DNA of 44,407 bases from an uncultured Erysipelotrichaceae bacterium. Lineage in GTDB: Bacteria > Bacillota_I > Bacilli_A > RF39 > UBA660. A program made the position numbers and the translations under genes. The stretch is taken from NCBI GenBank assembly GCA_902801825.1, contig CADCJS010000005.1:1-44407 (forward strand). The letters run 5' to 3'. The notes under the pieces were generated by a model, which was not told the DNA's origin, did no database searches, and worked only from the letters and a program-made list of their open reading frames with translations. Of this stretch, positions 26,499 through 34,637 are shown in pieces. Within the stretch, counting starts at the first letter, position 1. The number at the start of each line of letters is the position of its first letter.

Positions 26499-28912
26499 TG
26501 TATGATTTTAAAAAAATAGAAGAAAAATGGCAAAAATATTGGGAGGATAATAAAACTTTTAAAACAGATACTTCTGATTTTAGTAAACCAAAATTTTATG
26601 CACTTGATATGTTTCCTTATCCATCAGGATTAGGTTTACATGCAGGACATGTTGAAGGTTATACTGCAACAGATATAGTTTCAAGATATAAGAGAATGAA
26701 AGGGTTCAATGTACTTCATCCAATTGGATTTGATTCTTTTGGTTTACCAGCAGAACAATTTGCTATTACAACAGGAAAACATCCAAATGGATTTACTCAA
26801 AAGAACATTGAATACTTTACTAAACAATTAAAAAGTGTAGGGTTATCATTTGATTGGGATAGAGTAATTTCATCACATGAACCTAGTTATTATAAATGGA
26901 CACAATGGATTTTTAAAAGACTTTATGAAGATGGTTTAGCAAAGCAAATTGATATGCCAGTTAATTGGTGTGAAGAGTTAGGTACTGTTCTTGCAAATGA
27001 TGAAGTTGTAGATGGTAAAAGTGAAAGAGGAGGTTACCCTGTTGTTAGAAAAAATATGAAACAATGGGTAATTGATATGCCAAAATATGCAGATAAATTA
27101 TTAAATGGTTTAAATGATTTAGATTGGCCAGAATCTACAAAAGAAATGCAAAGAAATTGGATTGGAAAAAGTGAAGGCGTAGAAGTAGAATTTGATATAG
27201 TAGGAGGAGGAAAATTCTCTATTTATACTACATGTATAGAAACTATTTATGGAATAACATTTATGGTTTTAGCACCTGAAAGTAAACTAGTAGATGAATT
27301 AAAAGATCGTATTAAAAACTTTGATGAAGTAGAAAAATATAGAGAAGAAACTGCTAAGAAAAGTGATTTTGATAGAACTGAAATGAATAAAGATAAAACT
27401 GGTGTAAAACTTGAAGGAATAATGGCAATAAATCCTGTAAATAATAAAGAGGTACCAGTTTATTTAGGAGATTTTGTTCTTGCAAGTTATGGAACTGGTG
27501 CAGTTATGGCTGTTCCAAGTCATGATCAAAGAGATTATGAATATGCGTTAAAATATAATATTCCAATGATAACTGTAATTGCAGGTTCTGACAAAGATGA
27601 TTGTGCTTTTGAAAAGCAAGATTATCTAGGAAAGAATTGTAAGTTAGTTAATAGTGAAGAATTTAGTGGTCAAACAGTAGAAGAAGCAAAAGTTTCTATT
27701 ACAGATAAGTTAGTAAAGATGGGCAAAGGTAAAAAAGTAACTAATTATAGAATTAGAGAATGGATATTTGCTCGTCAAAGATATTGGGGTGAACCAATAC
27801 CTATAGTTTATTTTGAAGATGGTTCTTCTAAAGCATTAGATGATAAAGATTTACCATTAGTATTACCAGAATTAGACGATTATAAAGGTAAAAATGGACA
27901 AGCACCTTTAGAAAATGCAACAGATTGGAAAAATGTAATTATAGATGGTAAAAAAGCAAAAAGAGAAACATCTACAATGCCTGGTTCAGCAGCTTCAAGT
28001 TGGTATTTCTTAAGATATATAGATCCTAAAAATGATAATGAAATTGCTAAAAAAGAATTAATAGATCATTGGATGCCTGTAGATTTATATATGGGTGGAC
28101 CAGAACATGCTGTAGGACATTTACTATATTCTAGAATGTGGAATAATTATTTATATGAAAAAGGAATTGTAAATGTAGCAGAACCATTTACTAAATTAGT
28201 ACATCAAGGTATGATTTTAGGTAGTAATGGACTTAAAATGGGTAAAAGATATCCAGAGTTTGCAATTGATCCTATGGATATAGTAAATGAATATGGAGCA
28301 GATACATTAAGATTATATGAAATGTTTATGGGACCAATAGAAGCAGAAAAACCATGGAGTAATGAAGGTGTTAATGGTGCTAAAAAGTTTATAGAAAAAG
28401 TATATAGAATTATTATTGAAGAAAATAAAATTAAAGATGAAAAAAATGATAATCTAGAAAAAATATATAATAAAACAGTTAAAAAAGTAACAGAAGATTA
28501 TGAAAAATTATCATTTAATACAGCTATATCTAGTTTAATGATTTTATTAAATGCAATTCAAAAAGAAGATGTATTACCAAAAGAATATGCAGAAGGATTT
28601 ATAAAAATGTTAAATCCAATCGCTCCACATATTACAGAAGAAATATGGGAAAAATTAGGTCACAACTCTACTATTACATATGAAAAATGGCCAGAATATG
28701 ATGAAAGTAAACTTACTGAAGATTCATATGAAATGGTTGTTCAAGTAAATGGTAAAGTTAGAGGTAAAATAACTGTTGATAATGATGTTACAGAAGATCA
28801 AATGAAATCTCTTGCAAAAGATATAGATAATGTTAAGAAATATATTGAAGAAAAAGAAATAGTAAAAGAAATAGTTGTACCTAAAAAATTAGTTAATATT
28901 GTTGTTAAATAA
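26498..28912 (+). CDS. leuS: Leucyl-tRNA synthetase
   Basis: Class Ia synthetase that charges tRNA-Leu. The HIGH motif is HAGH in GLGLHAGHVEGY (about residue 45). The CP1 editing domain (about 220-400) contains GTGAVMAVPSHDQRDYEYA. The usual TTRPDT editing motif reads TTCIET here. The catalytic KMSKS loop reads KMGKR (LKMGKRYPEF), with GADTLRLYEMFMGP after it; the C-terminal VNGKVRGK is family-typical. At 804 aa the length is normal. Overlaps the small membrane protein by one base. Controlled by the T-box upstream. Confidence 0.96.
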   Translation: MYDFKKIEEKWQKYWEDNKTFKTDTSDFSKPKFYALDMFPYPSGLGLHAGHVEGYTATDIVSRYKRMKGFNVLHPIGFDSFGLPAEQFAITTGKHPNGFTQKNIEYFTKQLKSVGLSFDWDRVISSHEPSYYKWTQWIFKRLYEDGLAKQIDMPVNWCEELGTVLANDEVVDGKSERGGYPVVRKNMKQWVIDMPKYADKLLNGLNDLDWPESTKEMQRNWIGKSEGVEVEFDIVGGGKFSIYTTCIETIYGITFMVLAPESKLVDELKDRIKNFDEVEKYREETAKKSDFDRTEMNKDKTGVKLEGIMAINPVNNKEVPVYLGDFVLASYGTGAVMAVPSHDQRDYEYALKYNIPMITVIAGSDKDDCAFEKQDYLGKNCKLVNSEEFSGQTVEEAKVSITDKLVKMGKGKKVTNYRIREWIFARQRYWGEPIPIVYFEDGSSKALDDKDLPLVLPELDDYKGKNGQAPLENATDWKNVIIDGKKAKRETSTMPGSAASSWYFLRYIDPKNDNEIAKKELIDHWMPVDLYMGGPEHAVGHLLYSRMWNNYLYEKGIVNVAEPFTKLVHQGMILGSNGLKMGKRYPEFAIDPMDIVNEYGADTLRLYEMFMGPIEAEKPWSNEGVNGAKKFIEKVYRIIIEENKIKDEKNDNLEKIYNKTVKKVTEDYEKLSFNTAISSLMILLNAIQKEDVLPKEYAEGFIKMLNPIAPHITEEIWEKLGHNSTITYEKWPEYDESKLTEDSYEMVVQVNGKVRGKITVDNDVTEDQMKSLAKDIDNVKKYIEEKEIVKEIVVPKKLVNIVVK

Positions 28913-28935
28913 AAAAGCATTTTTTGCTTTTTTTT
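28911..28935 (+). terminator. Intrinsic terminator after leuS
   Basis: 9-bp stem (28911-28919 with 28925-28933), 5-base loop, T-run. The leuS stop overlaps its first bases. Confidence 0.85.
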
Positions 28936-28961
28936 AATGGATTTTTAATTTTATATGATAA

Positions 28962-28967
28962 TATAAT
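28962..28967 (+). promoter_or_regulatory. -10 element of priA
   Basis: TATAAT followed by AAAGGA and the ATG at 28987; no clear -35. Confidence 0.35.
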
Positions 28968-28986
28968 ATTAGAAAGGAATGATTAT

Positions 28987-31152
28987 ATGATAGTAAGTGT
29001 TTTAGTTGAAGTAAATGTTAATAAGATTAATAAAACTTTTGATTATAATGTTCCTGATTTATTAAAAGATAGTATTGAAGTAGGTAAAAGAGTATTAGTA
29101 CCTTTTGGAAAAAATAATATAGAAGGTTTTATATTAGAAATAAAAAATAATAGTGAAGTTAAAAATTTAAAAAATATATCTGAAGTTATAGATGAAAATC
29201 CTATTTTAAATAAAGAATTATTAGAATTAGGAAAAAGAATAAGTAATGAAAATGTATGTTCTTTAGTATCTATTTATCAAGCAATGCTTCCAAAGGGAAT
29301 GAAAGCTAAAAAGAATAATAAAGTAAGTATTAAAACAAGAGATTATATAGTTTTAACAAATAATAATTATGATAACTTTATAAATACTTCAAAAGCAAAA
29401 AAACAAGTTGATATTATTAAATATTTAATTAAGAATAAAGAAGGTTTAAAAAAAGATTTTAGTAGTAGTGCTGTTACATCTTTAATTGAAAAAAAATTAA
29501 TAAAAGTAATAAGTAAAGAGTATTATAGATTAAATAATGATTCACAATTGTCAAAATTAAATGTATTAAATGCTGAACAAAATAAAGCAATTAATTCTAT
29601 AAAAAATAGTAAAAAAGATGTTGTTTTATTAAGAGGAATAACTGGTTCAGGAAAAACAGAAATATACATGCATTTAATAAAAGAATGTATTGATAATAAT
29701 AAGGAAGCTATTTTACTTGTTCCTGAAATAAGTTTAACTTCTCAGATAATTAATAGATTTAAGAAATATTTTGGTTCTTCAATTGCTATTTTTCATAGTG
29801 GTTTATCTGATGGTGAAAAGTATGATGAATATAGAAAAATATTGAGAAAAGAAGTTAAAATGGTAATAGGTGCTAGAAGTGCAATATTTGTTCCTTTTAC
29901 TAATATAGGTTTAATAATAATTGATGAAGAACATTCAACTACTTATAAACAAGATCATAATCCTAGATATAATGCAATAGATGTTGCTTTTATTAGAGGA
30001 AAAACACATAATGCAAAAGTTATTTTAGGAAGTGCTACTCCAACAATAGAAAGTTATGCTAGGGCATTAAAAGGTTATTATGAATTAGTAAATTTAGATA
30101 AAAGAGCTAATAATTCATCTTTACCATTAGTAAATATTATTGATATGAAAGAAGAAATAAAAAAAGGTAATAGAATATTTTCTAAAGAATTATTACTTAA
30201 TATAGAAGATAGATTAAATAAAAAAGAACAAATAATATTATTTTTAAATAAAAGAGGTTATTCATCTTATTTATCTTGCCCTAATTGTGGTTATGTAATG
30301 AAGTGTAAAAATTGTGATATAACACTTACTTATCATAAAAGTAGTAATATGAATAGATGCCATTATTGTGGTTATGCACAAAATAATTATGAAATATGCC
30401 CAAATTGTAAAAAATCAAAATTAAAAAATAATGGTTTAGGAACAGAAAGAATAGAAGAAGAAATAAAAGAATTATTTAAGGATGCTAGAGTTATTAGAAT
30501 GGATACTGATACTACTTCAAGAAAAGGAATGCATGAAAAATTAATAAATATGTTTTCTAATCATGAAGCTGATATTTTAATAGGAACACAAATGATTAGT
30601 AAAGGACTTGATTTTCCTTTAGTAACATTAGTAGGTGTAATAAATGCAGATACTACAATAAATATACCTGACTTTAGAAGTAATGAAAGAACTTTTCAAT
30701 TATTAAATCAAGTTTCTGGAAGAGCAGGTAGAAGTAATTTAAAAGGAAAAGTAATAATACAAACATATAATCCAGATAATTATAGTATTAGATTATCTAA
30801 AACTAATTCATATATAAAGTTTTATGAAGAAGAAATAAAAATAAGAAAAAAACTCTTTTATCCACCATATTCATTTTTATGTCAAATAAAAATTGTAGGA
30901 AAAGATTATAATATAACTTCTAAAGAATCAAATAAAGTTGCTAATTATTTAAGAAATAATTTAGATAAAGAAATAGTTTTAGGTCCTTCAATTTCAAATA
31001 TAACTAGAATATATAATAAGTATAATTTCGAAATATTAATAAAGTATAGAGATAAAAATAAAATTATAAAAGTATTAAACGAATTAAATATATTAAATCA
31101 AAATAATAAATTAATTAAGTTTGAAATTGATACTAATTATATTAGTATGTAA
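28987..31152 (+). CDS. priA: Primosomal protein N' (replication restart helicase PriA)
   Basis: 3'-5' helicase that restarts stalled replication forks. Short N-terminal DNA-binding domain (about 1-110), a winged-helix part, then the helicase with Walker A LLRGITGSGKTEIYM, the DEEH box in IIIDEEHSTTYKQD, and GSATPTIES. Between the two motor lobes lies the zinc-binding insert with eight Cys (CPNCGYVMKCKNC, then CHYCGYAQ...CPNC). C-terminal motif QVSGRAGRSNLKGKV. The start at 28987 has AAAGGAA; an earlier in-frame ATG at 28924 lies inside the leuS terminator. Length 721 aa. Confidence 0.95.
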   Translation: MIVSVLVEVNVNKINKTFDYNVPDLLKDSIEVGKRVLVPFGKNNIEGFILEIKNNSEVKNLKNISEVIDENPILNKELLELGKRISNENVCSLVSIYQAMLPKGMKAKKNNKVSIKTRDYIVLTNNNYDNFINTSKAKKQVDIIKYLIKNKEGLKKDFSSSAVTSLIEKKLIKVISKEYYRLNNDSQLSKLNVLNAEQNKAINSIKNSKKDVVLLRGITGSGKTEIYMHLIKECIDNNKEAILLVPEISLTSQIINRFKKYFGSSIAIFHSGLSDGEKYDEYRKILRKEVKMVIGARSAIFVPFTNIGLIIIDEEHSTTYKQDHNPRYNAIDVAFIRGKTHNAKVILGSATPTIESYARALKGYYELVNLDKRANNSSLPLVNIIDMKEEIKKGNRIFSKELLLNIEDRLNKKEQIILFLNKRGYSSYLSCPNCGYVMKCKNCDITLTYHKSSNMNRCHYCGYAQNNYEICPNCKKSKLKNNGLGTERIEEEIKELFKDARVIRMDTDTTSRKGMHEKLINMFSNHEADILIGTQMISKGLDFPLVTLVGVINADTTINIPDFRSNERTFQLLNQVSGRAGRSNLKGKVIIQTYNPDNYSIRLSKTNSYIKFYEEEIKIRKKLFYPPYSFLCQIKIVGKDYNITSKESNKVANYLRNNLDKEIVLGPSISNITRIYNKYNFEILIKYRDKNKIIKVLNELNILNQNNKLIKFEIDTNYISM

Positions 31153-31184
31153 TAAAGTGTAAAAAAGCTTAATATATAATAAAT

Positions 31185-31208
31185 AAAAGGGTTTACAATC
31201 CTTTTTTT
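31185..31208 (+). terminator. Small terminator after priA, overlapping the rpsB promoter
   Basis: AAAAGG/CCTTTT 6-bp stem with 9-base loop and T-run. The loop holds the -35 hexamer of the next promoter. Confidence 0.55.
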
Positions 31209-31220
31209 ATATGATACAAT
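31192..31220 (+). promoter_or_regulatory. Promoter of rpsB-tsf
   Basis: TTTACA (31192-31197), 17-base spacer, TACAAT (31215-31220) with TGA before it. Expected start near 31227. Confidence 0.7.
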
Positions 31221-31226
31221 TATGTT

Positions 31227-31332
31227 GCTTTTTATAAAAAAATGCACAAATATTGATTTACAAACCGGGTGCTAGAAATAGTGGAGAGTAAAGAAGAGAT
31301 ATTTGGAAGTGAAACAAAAGGAGGAATTTATT
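31227..31332 (+). promoter_or_regulatory. Candidate structured 5' leader of rpsB
   Basis: About 105 untranslated bases precede rpsB, long for this window, where most leaders are 15-30 bases. The segment 31263-31300 is unusually G-rich for this sequence (CCGGGTGCTAG, GTGGAGAG). It is preceded by a possible stem TGC-TTTTT/AAAAA-GCA at 31226-31246. Such leaders often bind the ribosomal protein itself. No known Rfam family can be named from sight. Confidence 0.45.
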
Positions 31333-32286
31333 ATGGCAGTAGTTTCAATGAGCTATTTATTAGAAGCAGGTGTTCATTTTGGTCATCAAACAAAAAGATG
31401 GAATCCAAAAATGAAACAATATATTTACACATCAAGAGATGACATTTATATTATTGATTTACAAAAAACTGTAAAGAAAATCGAAGAAGCATATGATGCT
31501 TTAAAGAAAATTGCAGAAAATGGTGGAAAAGTTATTTTTGTTGGTACAAAAAAACAAGCACAAGAAGCAACTAAAGAAGAAGCAATAAGATCTGATAGTT
31601 TCTATATGACTGAAAGATGGTTAGGTGGTACTTTAACTAACTTCAGAACTATAAGAAGAAGAATCAATAGATTAGATCAAATTGAAAAAATGGAAGAAAA
31701 TGGTACTTTTGATTTATTACCTAAAAAAGAAGTTATTAAAATTAAAAAGGAATATGATAAATTACACACTTATTTTGAAGGTGTAAGAAACATGAAAAGA
31801 ATTCCAGATGCAATGATTATTGTTGATCCAAAGAAAGAAGCAAATGCAATAAAAGAAGCACATAAATTAAATATACCAGTATTTGGATTAGTAGATACAA
31901 ATTGTGATCCAGAAGTAGTTGATTATGTTATTCCAGCTAATGATGATGCAGTTAGATCAATTAAAGTTGTATTAGGCGTTTTAAATAATGCAATTTGTGA
32001 AGCAACAAATAAAGAAATGGTTGAATATGTTAATGAAGAAGACAAATTAAAACCAGCTAAAGAAGAAAAGAAAGAATCTAAAAAAGAAGTTAAATCAGAA
32101 GTTAAAGAAACAAAAGAAGAAAAGAAAGAAACAGCTAAGAAAGAAGTTAAAAAAGAAACTAAAAAAGAAGAAAAAGTAGATTATTCTAAAATGACAGTTG
32201 CAGAACTTAAAAAAATAGCAAAAGAAAAAGGTATCGAAGGATACAGTAAATTAAAAAAAGATGAATTAATTAAAGCATTAAATTAA
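31333..32286 (+). CDS. rpsB: Ribosomal protein S2 with C-terminal Lys/Glu linker and Rho_N/SAP-like module
   Basis: The ATG at 31333 is chosen for its AAAGGAGG site and the conserved opening [22 protein letters not shown]. An upstream in-frame start would overlap the leader. The core (about 1-235) contains [31 protein letters not shown] and [12 protein letters not shown], all S2 signatures. Beyond it is a linker of about 45 residues made almost wholly of Lys, Glu and Thr. Then about 33 residues ([20 protein letters not shown], then [10 protein letters not shown]) match the helix-extended-loop-helix of Rho N-terminal/SAP-type nucleic-acid-binding modules. S2 is normally 230-260 aa; this one is 317. 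Confidence 0.95.
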   Translation: MAVVSMSYLLEAGVHFGHQTKRWNPKMKQYIYTSRDDIYIIDLQKTVKKIEEAYDALKKIAENGGKVIFVGTKKQAQEATKEEAIRSDSFYMTERWLGGTLTNFRTIRRRINRLDQIEKMEENGTFDLLPKKEVIKIKKEYDKLHTYFEGVRNMKRIPDAMIIVDPKKEANAIKEAHKLNIPVFGLVDTNCDPEVVDYVIPANDDAVRSIKVVLGVLNNAICEATNKEMVEYVNEEDKLKPAKEEKKESKKEVKSEVKETKEEKKETAKKEVKKETKKEEKVDYSKMTVAELKKIAKEKGIEGYSKLKKDELIKALN

Positions 32287-32304
32287 TAAAAGGAGAATAA
32301 AATA

Positions 32305-33174
32305 ATGGATGCAAGTTTAGTTAAAAAATTAAAAGATATGTCTGGTGCAGGACTTATGGACTGCAAAAGAGCATTAGAAGAATCTAATGAAAATATAGAT
32401 GAAGCTATTAAATGGTTAAGAGAAAAAGGAATTAGTAGAGCAGCTAAAAAAGCAGATAGAATTGCTGCAGAAGGATCATCACAAGTAATTATTGATGGTA
32501 ATAAAGCAATCATATTAGAAGTTAACTGTGAAACAGATTTCGTATCAGCAAATGCAAAATTTAAAAACTTAGTTGATGTAATAGGTAAAGCAGTTATTAA
32601 TAGTGAAGCTAATACTGTAGAAGAAGCTTTAAATGTAAATTGTGAAAATGGTACTGTTAATGATGAAATTATTAATTTAACAGCAACTATTGGAGAAAAA
32701 ATTAGTTTTAGAAGATTTACTAAATTAACTAAATCAGATGATGAAGTATTTGGTAAATACATTCATATGGGTGGAAAAATATCATCATTAGTTAAATTAA
32801 CAGGATCTAATGAAGAAGTTGCAAATGGAGTAGCTATGCATTTAGCAGCAATGAATCCAAAATATGTAAATAAAGATTTAGTTCCAGAAAGTGATATTAA
32901 AGAAGAAAGCGAAGTATTAAAAGAAAAAGCTATTAATGAAGGTAAACCTGAAGCAATCGCTGAAAAAATAGTTCTTGGTGGATTAAATAAATTTTATAAA
33001 GAAAATTGTTTAGTTGAACAAGAATATGTTAAAGTTCCTGGTCAAACAGTAGGTAACTATGTTAAATCTAATAATCAAGAAGTTCTTGAAATGGTTAGAT
33101 TTGAAGTTGGTGAAGGAATAGAAAAGAAAGAAGAAAACTTTGCTGAAGAAGTTGCAAAACAAATAAATGGATAA
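32305..33174 (+). CDS. tsf: Translation elongation factor Ts
   Basis: Guanine nucleotide exchange factor for EF-Tu. The N-terminal UBA-like domain reads LVKKLKDMSGAGLMDCKRALEE, followed by AIKWLREKGI and the core motif CETDFVSANAKF; the second half has the repeat of the core domain. Length 289 aa, as in Bacilli. AAAGGAG lies before the ATG, 18 bases after rpsB, so they form one operon. The stop codon is in the terminator stem. Confidence 0.97.
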   Translation: MDASLVKKLKDMSGAGLMDCKRALEESNENIDEAIKWLREKGISRAAKKADRIAAEGSSQVIIDGNKAIILEVNCETDFVSANAKFKNLVDVIGKAVINSEANTVEEALNVNCENGTVNDEIINLTATIGEKISFRRFTKLTKSDDEVFGKYIHMGGKISSLVKLTGSNEEVANGVAMHLAAMNPKYVNKDLVPESDIKEESEVLKEKAINEGKPEAIAEKIVLGGLNKFYKENCLVEQEYVKVPGQTVGNYVKSNNQEVLEMVRFEVGEGIEKKEENFAEEVAKQING

Positions 33175-33198
33175 GGTTTAAACTTATCCTTTTTATTT
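33169..33198 (+). terminator. Intrinsic terminator after tsf
   Basis: Perfect 7-bp stem GGATAAG/CTTATCC (33169-33175 with 33183-33189), 7-base loop, T-rich tail. Confidence 0.85.
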
Positions 33199-33211
33199 TC
33201 GGAGGTATAAT

Positions 33212-33361
33212 ATGAAAAAAAGAATTTTACTATTATCAATTATTATTATATTTATTTTGCTTATTATTTTTTTCTATAAATTTTCAAATTCTAATAATAA
33301 TAATAATAATATAAACAGTAGTGTAAATATTAATACTTGTGAAGATGAAAATTCTTGTTAA
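33212..33361 (+). CDS. 49-residue membrane or exported peptide of unknown function
   Basis: A small open reading frame with a very good CGGAGGT site and an ATG right behind the tsf terminator. It reads a basic start (MKKR), about 17 hydrophobic residues (5-21), a linker with six Asn in a row, and an acidic tail with Cys43 and the final residue Cys49 (CEDENSC). It could be a small membrane protein or a cleaved exported peptide with a disulphide. The space it occupies is where most Bacilli have pyrH. Ribosome site and codon use argue for a real gene; no homologue is recognised. Confidence 0.6.
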   Translation: MKKRILLLSIIIIFILLIIFFYKFSNSNNNNNNINSSVNINTCEDENSC

Positions 33362-33383
33362 AATAATAATATTATAGTAAAAT
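33355..33383 (+). promoter_or_regulatory. Promoter of frr
   Basis: TTGTTA (33355-33360), 17-base spacer, TAAAAT (33378-33383); the -35 lies in the last codons of the small peptide gene. Very like the yebC promoter (ATAGTAAAAT in both). Confidence 0.6.
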
Positions 33384-33405
33384 TAAATAAGAGAGGAAGA
33401 AAAAA

Positions 33406-33948
33406 ATGGATGATATTATAATTATTACAGAAGAAAAAATGATAAAAAAAATTGATGTATTAAAAGATAGATTAGTAAATATTAGAGCAGGTAGAGCTAA
33501 TCCATCAATGTTAGATTCAGTAAAGGTAGAATACTATGGTGCATTAACACCTTTAAATCAACTTGCAAATATTTCTGCAGTGGAAGCAAGAAAATTACAA
33601 GTAAAGGCTTTTGATAAAAGTATTTTATCTGAAATAGAAAAAGCTATTTATGAAGCAAATTTAGGATTAACACCAAATAATAATGGAGATTGTATTTTTA
33701 TTTCTATACCAGAATTAACTGAAGATAGAAGAAAAGAATTAGTTAAACAAGCTAAAAAAATAGGTGAAGAAGCTAAAATTCAATTAAGAAATGTTAGACA
33801 AGAATCAAATAATGATATTAAAAAACTTGAATTAAATGAAGATGAAGAAAAAGGTCTTATAAATGAAGTTCAAGATTTAATAAATAAGTATAATAAAGAA
33901 GTAGAAAATATCATTGATGAAAAAGAAAAAGAATTAATGACAGTTTAA
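33406..33948 (+). CDS. frr: Ribosome recycling factor
   Basis: Splits the post-termination ribosome with EF-G. 180 residues; motifs RAGRANPSMLDSVKVEYYGALTPLNQLA (family-diagnostic), NNNGDCIFISIPELTEDRRKEL and VRQESNNDIKKLE. AGAGGAAG is the ribosome site. Usually part of rpsB-tsf-pyrH-frr; here tsf and frr are separated only by the small peptide gene, and frr has its own promoter. Confidence 0.96.
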   Translation: MDDIIIITEEKMIKKIDVLKDRLVNIRAGRANPSMLDSVKVEYYGALTPLNQLANISAVEARKLQVKAFDKSILSEIEKAIYEANLGLTPNNNGDCIFISIPELTEDRRKELVKQAKKIGEEAKIQLRNVRQESNNDIKKLELNEDEEKGLINEVQDLINKYNKEVENIIDEKEKELMTV

Positions 33949-33957
33949 TTTATAAAT

Positions 33958-33986
33958 AAAGTTACCTTTTTAGGTACTTTTTTTTT
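33958..33986 (+). terminator. Intrinsic terminator after frr
   Basis: TACCT/AGGTA stem extended by AAAG/CTTT across a one-base bulge (33958-33980), loop TTTT, then six T. Confidence 0.75.
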
Positions 33987-34020
33987 GTTTCTGCATACAC
34001 TTTATTAGAGGAGTGATAAT

Positions 34021-34551
34021 ATGGGAAGTGCAAAAGAAATTGTTACTAAAGCTGTTATTTTAAAAGGTAAAAAATCATTTAAAGATAATTATAGTATTGA
34101 TATAGATAATAATGCATCTACTATATTAGGATGCTGGATTATTAATCATAAATTTCAAGGGAACATAAAAAATGAAGAAGTAATTGTTAATGGTAGTTAT
34201 GATGTAAATATATGGTATTCATCAGATAATGATACTAAAACTAATGTAATTAATAAAACTATAAATTATAATGAAAATATAGATTTAAAATCTAAAACTG
34301 ATATAGATTATTTAGATAGTGAAATTATAGTAAAAGCATTAAAACAACCTGTATGTAATAATGTAATCATTAAAGATAATAAAATTAACTTTGATGTAGA
34401 AAAAGAATTAGGAATAGAGGTTGTTGGAGATACAAAAGTTAAAATTATGGTTGAAGATTTAGATGATGATTATATTATATTTGATGATAAAGTTAATGAT
34501 GCGGTTTTAAATGATATAGATAATAATGTTAAAGAAGATTTTATAAATTAA
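34021..34551 (+). CDS. cotE: Outer spore coat protein CotE
   Basis: 176 residues with the CotE pattern along its whole length: KEIVTKAVILKGKK, ILGCWIINHKFQG, VNGSYDVNIWYS, DTKTNVI, IIVKALKQPVC, EKELGIEVVGDTKVKIMVE, and an acidic C-terminal tail. In Bacillus CotE organises the outer spore coat around the forespore and recruits other coat proteins. Preceded by GAGGAGTGAT and followed by its own terminator, so it is a single-gene unit between frr and rpsP. With SpoVS in the same window it suggests sporulation ancestry. Confidence 0.9.
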   Translation: MGSAKEIVTKAVILKGKKSFKDNYSIDIDNNASTILGCWIINHKFQGNIKNEEVIVNGSYDVNIWYSSDNDTKTNVINKTINYNENIDLKSKTDIDYLDSEIIVKALKQPVCNNVIIKDNKINFDVEKELGIEVVGDTKVKIMVEDLDDDYIIFDDKVNDAVLNDIDNNVKEDFIN

Positions 34552-34563
34552 TCTTCTTTTTTT
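34531..34563 (+). terminator. Intrinsic terminator after cotE
   Basis: Perfect 10-bp stem (34531-34540 with 34550-34559), 9-base loop, T-run; the stop codon is at the loop/stem edge. Confidence 0.85.
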
Positions 34564-34582
34564 GTCAACTAAAAAGGTTGAC
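34564..34582 (+). repeat. Inverted repeat GTCAAC-N7-GTTGAC over the rpsP -35 element
   Basis: Perfect 6-base arms 34564-34569 and 34577-34582. The right arm contains most of the -35 (TTGACA), so it could be an operator or simply an extension of the cotE terminator. Confidence 0.6.
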
Positions 34583-34606
34583 AATACTATAAAATGGTAG
34601 TAATAT
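34578..34606 (+). promoter_or_regulatory. Promoter of rpsP
   Basis: Consensus TTGACA (34578-34583), 17-base spacer, TAATAT (34601-34606). Confidence 0.75.
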
Positions 34607-34637
34607 ATATTTAGTAAAAAAAAGGAAGGAGAAAACT

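Noticed and set aside
32283-32762. A 159-codon open frame on the minus strand opposite tsf
   Set aside because: It is the antisense of a highly conserved tsf gene, its sequence has no recognisable motif and it lacks a ribosome site; AT-rich codon bias produces such frames by chance.
33290-33312. AAT trinucleotide run as a possible repeat element or CRISPR-like array
   Set aside because: It is only a short run of Asn codons in the 49-residue peptide gene; there are no spaced, conserved repeats anywhere in the window.
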